The notes: a model not told the origin generated them from the letters alone. A stretch of 6,364 bases of DNA from Spirochaetaceae bacterium (GCA_031255395.1 JAIRSQ010000127.1:1-6364); one strand, 5' to 3'. Counted from the stretch's first letter, positions 1-6,237 are shown. Numbers and translations are program-made.

Positions 1-2403
1 AGCCCCGCCGCCGTTTCGATAGAATCAAACGACAGCGTTTTTTTGCGGTCATTGCTGTCCCGCGAATCCATGCTGTCCACAGACAGCGAGGGGCGGACGA
101 TTCTGCATTTGGCGGCGGCTGCCGGCAACGCGGGAGCGGTTACGCTCATCTTGAATGCCGCGGACAACGCTACCGAACAGGAAATCATAAACAAGCGGGA
201 CGCTAGGGGGCAGACTGCCCTTGATTACGCGTTCGCGCACCGCGATTCGCGCGCTCACGCGACAGTAGCAGAACTTCTGATTCAGGCGGGCGGCTTTTCG
301 TCCGATCCGTTATTCCTGTATTTTGCGCCGGTGGTCCGGTCGCTGAATTTTAACCAGCGCGCGGCAGACGGCAATTCCTGCCTGCACTACACGGTGCGGG
401 AAGGCTACCGCGGTTTCACGTACTACCTGCTGGATCACAGGGCCGATCCTAACATAAAAAATACCGCCGGAGACACGGCCGTGCACGAAGCGGCGCGCAT
501 AGGCGATTTGGAGATAATGGACGCCCTGCTCAGCAACGGGGCAAGCGTCAATATACAGGACGGACAGGGAAACACGGCCATGCATATAGCGATTCCGGTC
601 GAAGAGCACAAGGCCATGCTGGATCTCCTTTTTGAGTACAGGGCTAATCCCAATCTGCGGGACAGGCGGGGAGAATCGCCGTTGCACATAGTTATCGGAC
701 TCAACAGGGGGCAGGACGTTCTTGAAACCCTGCTGGCAAACGGCGCGGACGTTTCCATACATAACATAGACGGCAAAACGCCGCTCTATCTCGCGGTGGA
801 GGAAAACCGCGCCGCTCTATTGCCGCTTCTTATAAGACACAATTCAGACATTTTTGCAGTAACAAACGAGGGAAAAACGCCTTTCGGGCTGGCAATAAGC
901 GGCAATAGAGAGGCTTTAAACTATCTTGTCACTAACGAAACCGTCCTGCAAAGCGATAACAATGGCAACACGCCCCTGATCGCGGCGGTACAGGCTGAGG
1001 GAAGCGCAGAAATTGTTCAGCGCATACTGGACAAAAACGCGCTCGTGAACGCCAGAAACCAGGAAGGGGACACGGCGCTTCACATAGCGGTTCGGCAAAA
1101 CCTGCCCGCTGTTGGCGAATTGCTTGTAGCCCGCAATGCGGACGTATTCGCGCAGAACGCAAAGGGTGAAAGCCCGCTCTATCTTGCGTTTTACTCGCCA
1201 GGCGAAATTCGCGAATGGTTGCTAAACCCGATAGTCCTTACCGCGCGGGACGGACTGGGCAACACGATACTTCACCATGTTACTCAGTGGAAGCTTGATG
1301 CCGCCATAGCGCTTATCGCCTCGAAAGGCGCGTCGCTAGAGGCAGCCAACGTTACAGGCGAGACGCCGCTCTTCATTGCGGTAAAAATAGATTCAGCGTC
1401 AACAGTAAGGGCGTTGCTGAGAGCGGGCTCTTCGATAGCCGGGCGGGACGCTCTCGGCAATACCGCTTTGCATACTGCGGTGCGCTGGAACGCGCGAGCC
1501 GCCGCCGAAGCTCTTATTGACGCGAAAGCGGATATTAACGCTTTCAACCTGTACGGAAAAACGCCGTTGCATGACGCTGTGCGTCTGGGCGTTTTTGGCA
1601 TGGAAACGCTTCTCGTTGAGAGTGGTGCCTATTTGGAAGCGCGAGATAAGGAAGGGAACACGCCGCTGATGGAGGCGACGCTTAAAGGCTCGTTCCGTTC
1701 TGCCGAACATCTTGTAAATAGCGGCGCGTCTGTTTCCACAAGGAACAATGACGGCGATACGCCCCTGCTGGTAGCCGTCGAAGAGGAACGCAGCGATCTT
1801 GTCGGCCTCCTGCTGGACAGAGGGGCGCATATCCACGCAAAGAACGCTAACGGGGACAGCCCGTTCACAGTGGCGCTTAGAACATCGCCCCGCATGATGC
1901 TCAGCCTTGTTACAAAGGGGCGGGATCAAACGGACGATGAGGGAAGAACTCCCCTGCACATAGCGCTGTTGTACAATATGTCCGAAACGGATATAAAAAC
2001 GATTGCCGGATGGCTCGGGGAAGTGAACACTGTTGACATGGAAGGCCGGACAGCGCTTCGTTACGCCGTCGATCGCGACACTTGGAGCGCGGCGAGTTTT
2101 CTTGCGAACAACGGGGCGGATGTGTTTTCGATGGCGCGGGACGGCAAGACTCCGGCGGATGTCGTTCTTGCGGAGAATAACATGGACGCTGTGCGCGCCC
2201 TGTTCGGCGGGAACGCCATCAATGCCCGCGATTCCTCTGGAAACTCGATACTGCATTATGCCGCCCGCGCAGGTTCGGCTCCGATAGTGTCCCTGCTCAT
2301 AGAACTTGGCGCGGACAGGTCTGCCCGGAATACGTCGGGCGACCGCCCTGTCGATATTGCCCAGCGCTGGAACAGGCTGGAAATATTGCCTATACTAAGA
2401 TAG
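1..2403 (+). CDS. Large ankyrin-repeat protein, 5' end outside the window
   Basis: The frame is open from base 1, so the TTG at 43 and the ATG at 70 are only internal candidates; the true start lies upstream and any signal peptide or membrane anchor cannot be seen. The roughly 800 visible residues are almost entirely ankyrin repeats of about 33 residues. I count about 23 cores of the type G-x-T-P/A-L-H-x-A. Clear ones are GRTILHLAAAAGN (nt ~91), GDTALHIAV (~1066), GNTALHTAV (~1456), GKTPLHDAV (~1555), GRTPLHIAL (~1942) and GNSILHYAARAG (~2239). Between the cores lie the usual LL-x-x-GA-D/S-V helix ends. The last repeat (GDRPVDIAQRWN) is degenerate and reads as a C-terminal cap, so the 3' end is genuine. 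No enzymatic domain is visible. Ankyrin arrays bind other proteins; the partner and cellular location here are unknown. The family call is firm, the function is not. Confidence 0.93.
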   Translation, partial: SPAAVSIESNDSVFLRSLLSRESMLSTDSEGRTILHLAAAAGNAGAVTLILNAADNATEQEIINKRDARGQTALDYAFAHRDSRAHATVAELLIQAGGFSSDPLFLYFAPVVRSLNFNQRAADGNSCLHYTVREGYRGFTYYLLDHRADPNIKNTAGDTAVHEAARIGDLEIMDALLSNGASVNIQDGQGNTAMHIAIPVEEHKAMLDLLFEYRANPNLRDRRGESPLHIVIGLNRGQDVLETLLANGADVSIHNIDGKTPLYLAVEENRAALLPLLIRHNSDIFAVTNEGKTPFGLAISGNREALNYLVTNETVLQSDNNGNTPLIAAVQAEGSAEIVQRILDKNALVNARNQEGDTALHIAVRQNLPAVGELLVARNADVFAQNAKGESPLYLAFYSPGEIREWLLNPIVLTARDGLGNTILHHVTQWKLDAAIALIASKGASLEAANVTGETPLFIAVKIDSASTVRALLRAGSSIAGRDALGNTALHTAVRWNARAAAEALIDAKADINAFNLYGKTPLHDAVRLGVFGMETLLVESGAYLEARDKEGNTPLMEATLKGSFRSAEHLVNSGASVSTRNNDGDTPLLVAVEEERSDLVGLLLDRGAHIHAKNANGDSPFTVALRTSPRMMLSLVTKGRDQTDDEGRTPLHIALLYNMSETDIKTIAGWLGEVNTVDMEGRTALRYAVDRDTWSAASFLANNGADVFSMARDGKTPADVVLAENNMDAVRALFGGNAINARDSSGNSILHYAARAGSAPIVSLLIELGADRSARNTSGDRPVDIAQRWNRLEILPILR

Positions 2404-2406
2404 TCT

Positions 2407-2429
2407 GTGCGGAAGCTTTGTTTCCGCAC
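2407..2429 (+). terminator. Hairpin just after the ankyrin gene, possible weak terminator
   Basis: The arms GTGCGGAA (2407-2414) and TTCCGCAC (2422-2429) pair perfectly. The stem extends through a G-T wobble and a C-G pair to a three-base loop. It begins 3 nt after the TAG stop. No T-run follows directly; the nearest is T7 at 2452-2458, about 22 nt away. It may therefore be an mRNA 3'-end stabiliser or processing site rather than a classical intrinsic terminator. Confidence 0.5.
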
Positions 2430-2458
2430 GAAGGGACTGTCGCGTTAATACTTTTTTT

Positions 2459-2463
2459 GGAGG
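2459..2463 (+). promoter_or_regulatory. Strong Shine-Dalgarno site (GGAGG)
   Basis: GGAGG lies 7 nt before the ATG at 2471, behind a T7 tract and within an otherwise A/T-rich leader. It is the best ribosome binding site in the window. It is the main positional evidence that the 40-codon frame behind it is a real gene. Confidence 0.85.
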
Positions 2464-2470
2464 CAAAAAA

Positions 2471-2593
2471 ATGAAGAAATGGGTTTGTGAAATATGCGGC
2501 TACGTTCACGAGGGCAACGAACCGCCCGCGGCCTGCCCGCTCTGCAACGCTCCAGCGTCAAAATTCAAGGAACAAAAACCGCTTGGAAACTGA
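2471..2593 (+). CDS. Rubredoxin-like mini-protein (rubrerythrin-type domain), 40 aa
   Basis: This short gene encodes 40 residues with two CxxC knuckles, C6-E-I-C9 followed by GYVHEG and C22-P-L-C25 followed by NAP. The 12 residues between the knuckles match the iron-binding domain at the C terminus of rubrerythrins; classical rubredoxins have a much longer gap. The conserved aromatic W4, Y11 and F32 of the fold are present. The four cysteines should bind one Fe (or Zn) and the protein is probably a cytoplasmic one-electron carrier or metal-binding module. In rubrerythrin the domain is fused to a four-helix diiron domain; here it stands alone, with a GGAGG site upstream and an immediate stop. 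It ends 6 nt before the aspartate kinase ATG, so the two are probably co-transcribed and translationally coupled. No redox partner is encoded in the window. Confidence 0.88.
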   Translation: MKKWVCEICGYVHEGNEPPAACPLCNAPASKFKEQKPLGN

Positions 2594-2599
2594 CGTTCC

Positions 2600-3952
2600 A
2601 TGATCGTAATGAAATTTGGCGGAAGTTCGGTGGCTGATGCCGAACATATCCGCCATGTCGCGGAAATTGTGCGAGAACGGCTCGACAGAAAACCCGTTGT
2701 CACGCTTTCCGCAATGGGCGACACTACCGACATACTCATCGAGGCGGCGGAAAAGGCTCTCATCCTTGGGCCTTTGTCCGTCGAGCCTTCTCTTGAAAAG
2801 ATAACCGCTCCGCACCTTGCCGCCGTGCAAGAGCTTGGACTGTCTAAGACTCTGTTGCCGGAACTGCGAGAACTGCTTGGCGAGCTTGGCAGTCTTCTTT
2901 CCGGCATTTCCCTGATCAAAGAATTGACCGCCAAGACCCGCGACTATCTTGTTTCGTTTGGGGAACGGCTGTCGACGCGTATCGTTGCGCGGCACTTTCA
3001 AGCCGTCGGTATAAACGCCAGGGCACTGGACGCGTGGGACGCCGGGTTCATTTCAGATTCGGCATTTACCTTTGCCGAACTTCTGCCGGAAAGCTGGCTG
3101 TCGATTCCTAACGCGCTGACGCCCCTAGTCGAAGAAGGCGTTATTCCGATCGTTACGGGATACATCGCCAAGGACGCTTCGGGAGCGATAACGACTCTGG
3201 GGCGCGGAGGCTCGGATCTAAGCGCGACGATGATAGCGGCCGCTTGCCGGGCGGAGGAGGCTCAGGTTTGGAAGGATGTTGACGGCATACTGACCGCCGA
3301 TCCCCGTATTGTGGAAAACGCCCGCCCTGTCAGCGCCGTTACATACGATGAGGCTGCGGAATTGGCGTTTTTCGGAGCGCAGGTGTTACACCCAAGAGCG
3401 ATGCAGCCCTGCATCAAGACGGGCGTTCCCGTGCTTGTCAAGAATTCATACAACCCGGAAGCTCCGGGCAGCGTGATAAGCGCGTCCCTGCCGGACGGAG
3501 CGCGTCCGGTGCGGGCGATCACCACGCGGGGGAACGTTACGCTTGTGGACATAGTTTCCAGCCGCATGGTAGGGCAGTACGGCTTTTTGGAAAAAGTTTT
3601 TTCGTGCTTTGCCCGGCACAGAATTTCGATTGACATGGTCGCCACGAGCGAGGTTTCCGTGTCGCTCACATTGGACGAGGCGCATGATCTAAGCGCCGTA
3701 ACGGAAGAACTCGCGCTAATTGCCGGCATCGAAGTGAAGACCAAAAAGGCCATCGTAACCATAATCGGACTTGTCGGACGCTCCTCCGAAATTCTTGAAA
3801 ACGCCTTCGCCGTATGCTCGGAACTGGGCGTGCAGGTGCAGATGCTGTCGCAGGGAGCAAGCAAGGTGAACATCAGCTTTGTCGTTGACGGCGCCGAGGC
3901 GGCGACAGCGGTGCGCGGCCTGCATAAAAAGTTCTTCGAGAACGAAAGTTGA
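2600..3952 (+). CDS. lysC: Aspartate kinase (LysC type, two ACT domains)
   Basis: This enzyme phosphorylates L-aspartate with ATP to 4-aspartyl phosphate, the first committed step toward lysine/diaminopimelate, threonine and methionine. Its 450 residues match monofunctional E. coli-type LysC. The N-terminal amino-acid-kinase domain shows KFGGSSV (5-11), SFGERLS (119-125), GRGGSDLSAT (201-210), WKDVDGILTADPR (224-236) and GAQVLHPRA (259-267). Two ACT domains follow, at about 313-375 and 384-446. The first carries GFLEKVF and TSEVSVSLTLD, equivalent to the region that binds lysine in E. coli LysC, with D345, T349, S350 and E351 all kept, so lysine feedback inhibition is likely (inference). ATG 2600 gives the usual MIVMKFGG start; M4 at 2609 is an alternative. 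The Shine-Dalgarno site is weak (GGAAA at 2585), which fits coupling to the gene ending 6 nt upstream. Its stop overlaps the next gene's TTG start. Confidence 0.96.
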   Translation: MIVMKFGGSSVADAEHIRHVAEIVRERLDRKPVVTLSAMGDTTDILIEAAEKALILGPLSVEPSLEKITAPHLAAVQELGLSKTLLPELRELLGELGSLLSGISLIKELTAKTRDYLVSFGERLSTRIVARHFQAVGINARALDAWDAGFISDSAFTFAELLPESWLSIPNALTPLVEEGVIPIVTGYIAKDASGAITTLGRGGSDLSATMIAAACRAEEAQVWKDVDGILTADPRIVENARPVSAVTYDEAAELAFFGAQVLHPRAMQPCIKTGVPVLVKNSYNPEAPGSVISASLPDGARPVRAITTRGNVTLVDIVSSRMVGQYGFLEKVFSCFARHRISIDMVATSEVSVSLTLDEAHDLSAVTEELALIAGIEVKTKKAIVTIIGLVGRSSEILENAFAVCSELGVQVQMLSQGASKVNISFVVDGAEAATAVRGLHKKFFENES

Positions 3953-4680
3953 GCAGTTTCCAAAATCGCGATTTTGGAAACTGCTTTGCCGCTTTTGTTT
4001 GCCTGCTGCTTGCCCAACTCGCCGCCTCGTGCTTGGCAGTCTCGCGGCGCGAAGCGCTTCCGTACGCTAAACCGCCCGTTGAAAAGAACCGTATCGCGGA
4101 AATACTTGATTATCAGAACAGCGGCGCGGGACTTGCGGGCTGGGCGGCGGCTTATATGGACGGTGGCATTACCGCGCTTGAAAAAATGGACGAATTTGCT
4201 TCCTGCTATGCGTTTGTGGCGGAACAGTCCTCTCCAAATCTCGACACGCTGCTGCTGTGGGGCGAGAATTTTAACGTCGAGATAGATTTTCCGCAGTTGG
4301 TGTTCTTGCGCGCCTATCGGCGTTTGACGGACAATCTTTCAATAAACCCTGACGAGACGTACGGCAGTTTTTTTGAGACATTTATGAAGCGGATGGCGGC
4401 GCTACGCTGGCCGGAAGCGCGTCAGTACGCTTCTACATGGCTGCTCGCGCGCTATTTGCCGTCATCGCCCGATGTTTCGGAGTTGTCAGAACCCCAGCCG
4501 CCGGACGCGGACGAAACTGCCGATTCGAACCGTTACATATATCTGATTCTTAACATCATAGAAAAAGCGGACCTCGAGAACGGCATAGCGCCGTTGCTGG
4601 ACGATTTTGACGGAACCCTGCCGCGCGATCAGGCGCAGGCGGTCAACTCCGTTAGAGCCCGTTTTTTTGACGGATTCTGA
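3949..4680 (+). CDS. Putative lipoprotein of unknown function, 243 aa
   Basis: I do not recognise a family. The start is TTG 3949, overlapping the lysC stop as TTGA. The frame is closed at 3925 and no other ATG/GTG/TTG occurs before the hydrophobic segment, so this start is forced, although the Shine-Dalgarno site is poor (GAGAACGAAAG). Residues 12-28 form a hydrophobic segment ending LAASC, a relaxed lipobox acceptable in spirochaetes, so C28 would be the lipidated residue. The n-region is odd: R7 is offset by D8, and residues 2-12 come from the palindrome. The rest is mostly alpha-helical, rich in W, Y and F, with an acidic proline-rich linker near 183-195 (SEPQPPDADE). No catalytic motif is visible. 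The frame ends just after a T7 tract (4662-4668), and the next frame stays open beyond it, so the C terminus may be truncated by a frameshift. Probably envelope-located (inference). Confidence 0.7.
   Translation: MSSFQNRDFGNCFAAFVCLLLAQLAASCLAVSRREALPYAKPPVEKNRIAEILDYQNSGAGLAGWAAAYMDGGITALEKMDEFASCYAFVAEQSSPNLDTLLLWGENFNVEIDFPQLVFLRAYRRLTDNLSINPDETYGSFFETFMKRMAALRWPEARQYASTWLLARYLPSSPDVSELSEPQPPDADETADSNRYIYLILNIIEKADLENGIAPLLDDFDGTLPRDQAQAVNSVRARFFDGF
3952..3985. repeat. 34-bp perfect palindrome at the lysC/lipoprotein junction
   Basis: Bases 3952-3968 and 3969-3985 are exact reverse complements with no spacer, centred on TCGCGA. In RNA this would fold to a stem of about 15 bp with a CGCG tetraloop. 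It starts on the last base of the lysC stop codon. It is followed by T-containing but interrupted sequence (TTTGCCGCTTTTGTTT), so it could terminate or attenuate lysC transcripts or stabilise their 3' end. It also encodes residues 2-12 of the next protein. The perfect two-fold symmetry would also suit a protein-binding site or a REP-like dispersed repeat. There is no second copy in this window. Confidence 0.9.
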
Positions 4681-4757
4681 CCCGCCGCCGGATTTTAAGC
4701 CCAGTTTCCGCGGCGAAGCGGCGTTGTTTATTTGCGGCGGGGAGGCCTATTGCGCCG

Positions 4758-4786
4758 TTGACCGGATTTTTTATCGATTGTATAGT
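4758..4786 (+). promoter_or_regulatory. Sigma70-type promoter for the M15 lipoprotein
   Basis: TTGACC (4758-4763) and TATAGT (4781-4786) each match five of six consensus bases and are separated by exactly 17 nt of A/T-rich sequence. The predicted transcript would begin near 4793, just before the Shine-Dalgarno site, giving a 5' leader of only about 16 nt. This suggests the flavodoxin-like/M15 gene has its own transcript even though it lies close behind the upstream cluster. Confidence 0.6.
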
Positions 4787-4796
4787 TTGAGCCAGC

Positions 4797-4801
4797 AAGG
4801 G
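4797..4801 (+). promoter_or_regulatory. Shine-Dalgarno site (AAGGG) fixing a TTG start
   Basis: AAGGG ends 7 nt before TTG 4809. An in-frame TGA at 4788-4790 closes the frame upstream and TTG 4809 begins a textbook lipoprotein signal peptide, so the site and the protein agree on this start. Confidence 0.7.
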
Positions 4802-4808
4802 CGGCATA

Positions 4809-6188
4809 TTGAAAGCGTTGCGGTTCTGTTTCTCCTTAATCTTGGTTCTCGGTCTTGCCGGATGCGCGTTTCAGCGCAATGGAGACGCCGTAATTCCCGA
4901 TGAACGGGCCGGGCCTAGCCTTGTCATCTATTTTGCGGAGGACGGCAATGCCCGGCGGGCGGCGCGGGCCGTCGCCCGAAAGACAGGCGGCGAGCTGTTC
5001 GACATACGCGGCAAAAAACCGTTGCCCGACCTGCGCGGCTACGATACATTCTTTGTGACGGCGTCCCTTGAAGGCGGACGCATACCCGCGCCGCTTAAAG
5101 AATTCCTTGAACGGACAGATTTTATAGACGGCAGAGTTGTCCCGTTCTGGACAAGCCGTAACGCGGCGGATTCAGGGCTGGCGGAGACTCTGAACGGGGA
5201 ATTCGAGCGGATCGCGCGGGGAGCGCGGTTACTTCCTGCCGGAGGCGTCCTGTTTGCCGGACGGGTAAAGGCAAAAGACGCCGATAAAGCGTCGGAGCTT
5301 AAAGCGGAGGCCGCTCTTAACGAGCTTGGGTTGCGCCGCGCCGCCGGAGGGGACAGGGCGGAGGACATGGCAAAGCTGTTCGCGGCGGCTTACGGCGGAC
5401 GTTTCGGCCCGGCGGTCTTTCAGGACGGAGACTGGACGCTGGAGATGGACGGAGCGCGCTGGTACTACGCCCAAGGCAGGTTCCTAACAAAGGAGGACGC
5501 CGAGCGGACGGAAGATTTTCGCCCACAGTTCCTGTACCGCTATATGGCGGAGTCCTCGGCGGAAGCTTCTGAATCGAATCCGTGGCGGGACACGGCCAAT
5601 CAAATTATTTCCCGCAGAGCGCATTCCGGTTCCTACAGCCTGTACCGCCAAACAATAAACCCTGGCGCGGTTCGTTCCCCGTTTTTTGACGCGCTCTGGC
5701 GGTCCCGCACGAGAGGGGAGGCTTACGCTCATCAAAAATGGATAGATTTTCTTGGGCGTAAGGTACAGGTACACGAGGACATTGTCACGCCGCTGGGACG
5801 GGCGGAGGCGCGGATTCAGGAAGCGGCGAAAAACGACCCGAAAATTCCGGAATGGCTAGGCAAGCTGGACAGCGTTACAGGATGGAACTGGCGGAATGTC
5901 GCCGGTAGCGCAAGCCGCAGTTTTCACGCTTACGGGGCGGCGGTAGATTTGCTGATGAAGGCGGAGGCGGGCATGGAAACGTACTGGCAGTGGACGGCGG
6001 CCAAAGGCATCGACTGGCGCGCTGTACCCGCCGAAAAACGGCAGAATCCGCCTCTCGCCGTGATTCGCGCCTTCGAGGATCAGGGCTTCATCTGGGGCGG
6101 CAGGTGGTCACGCTACGACACGATGCACTTCGAGTACCACCCGGAATTGCTGATTTTTGGAACCGGAAACGACCGCCAGCGGGTTTAG
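4809..6188 (+). CDS. Lipoprotein with flavodoxin-like domain and C-terminal M15 peptidase
   Basis: 459 residues starting at TTG 4809. The signal peptide MKALRFCFSLILVLGLAGC has a classical LAGC lipobox, so C19 should be lipidated and the protein exported and membrane-anchored. Residues about 37-175 resemble flavodoxins: strand SLVIYF, YDTFFVT at 78-84, then RIPAPLKEFLE and GRVVPFW. The phosphate loop is altered to AEDGNA (43-48), so FMN binding is doubtful. A middle segment (about 205-355) is rich in aromatic residues. The C terminus is an M15 zinc peptidase: SFHAYGAAVD (371-380) gives ligands H373 and D380, and RYDTMHFEY (435-443) gives H440 with D437 at the catalytic acid position. The D-x-x-H-F-E form resembles the VanY/endolysin L-Ala-D-Glu peptidase branch more than VanX. 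The likely role is peptidoglycan stem-peptide trimming in the periplasm; the exact bond is unknown. The stop lies in a hairpin loop. Confidence 0.88.
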   Translation: MKALRFCFSLILVLGLAGCAFQRNGDAVIPDERAGPSLVIYFAEDGNARRAARAVARKTGGELFDIRGKKPLPDLRGYDTFFVTASLEGGRIPAPLKEFLERTDFIDGRVVPFWTSRNAADSGLAETLNGEFERIARGARLLPAGGVLFAGRVKAKDADKASELKAEAALNELGLRRAAGGDRAEDMAKLFAAAYGGRFGPAVFQDGDWTLEMDGARWYYAQGRFLTKEDAERTEDFRPQFLYRYMAESSAEASESNPWRDTANQIISRRAHSGSYSLYRQTINPGAVRSPFFDALWRSRTRGEAYAHQKWIDFLGRKVQVHEDIVTPLGRAEARIQEAAKNDPKIPEWLGKLDSVTGWNWRNVAGSASRSFHAYGAAVDLLMKAEAGMETYWQWTAAKGIDWRAVPAEKRQNPPLAVIRAFEDQGFIWGGRWSRYDTMHFEYHPELLIFGTGNDRQRV

Positions 6189-6201
6189 CCCGCTGGCGGT
6201 C
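6171..6201 (+). terminator. Strong hairpin spanning the stop codon, probable terminator
   Basis: The arms 6171-6183 (GACCGCCAGCGGG) and 6189-6201 (CCCGCTGGCGGTC) form a perfect 13-bp GC-rich stem with the five-base loop TTTAG. The stop codon TAG (6186-6188) sits in the loop and the left arm encodes the last residues of the peptidase. No T-run follows, so it may act as a transcript 3'-end barrier, a bidirectional or Rho-assisted terminator, or a REP-like element. Confidence 0.6.
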
Positions 6202-6215
6202 AGCTACGGTTGCGT

Positions 6216-6237
6216 CCCCCAACGGGGGGGTGGGGGG
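6216..6237. other. C5 / G7-T-G6 tract in the intergenic spacer
   Basis: C5 (6216-6220) is followed by AAC, then G7 (6224-6230), T and G6 (6232-6237). The C5 can pair with either G-run to make a short tight hairpin. The G-rich strand has long G tracts but falls just short of four clean GGG blocks with loops. It sits between the peptidase hairpin and the next gene; the remainder of the 118-bp spacer shows only a weak promoter-like pair. Confidence 0.6.

Larger units (their letters stand above)
4662..4903 (+). other. Open frame after a T7 tract, possible frameshifted C-terminal extension
   Basis: The lipoprotein gene passes through T7 (4662-4668) and stops 10 bases later. With six T's instead of seven it would run on, giving a protein of 317 residues ending at 4903. 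The added part reads LTDSDPPPDFKP, then EAALFICGGEAY and RIFYRLYSLSQQGRH. It looks protein-like, with no stop through the whole spacer. Against this, the last 95 bases overlap the next gene's start in another frame, and a good promoter sits inside. It could also be a small independent frame starting at TTG 4667, but no ribosome binding site supports that. Treat it as a hypothesis. Confidence 0.3.

Noticed and set aside
1399..2256. 285-residue open frame on the minus strand, and several shorter minus-strand frames within 49-1895
   Set aside because: They lie wholly opposite the ankyrin repeats, whose periodic codons leave the reverse frames open. The translations are rich in R, V and P with no recognisable domain, and they have no independent start signals.
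2445..2458. Promoter for the rubredoxin gene (TTAATAC before T7)
   Set aside because: The -10-like sequence matches poorly and there is no acceptable -35 at 16-18 nt upstream. Transcription from upstream or from an unrecognised promoter is equally possible.
3262..4017. 251-residue minus-strand open frame opposite lysC
   Set aside because: It is the shadow of a well-conserved aspartate kinase. Its N terminus runs through the palindrome, and its composition is rich in S, T and A with no domain.
6224..6237. Canonical intramolecular G-quadruplex
   Set aside because: Only two G-runs are present. Dividing G7 and G6 into four GGG blocks with loops of at least one base does not work for the last pair, so a standard three-tetrad structure is not supported.
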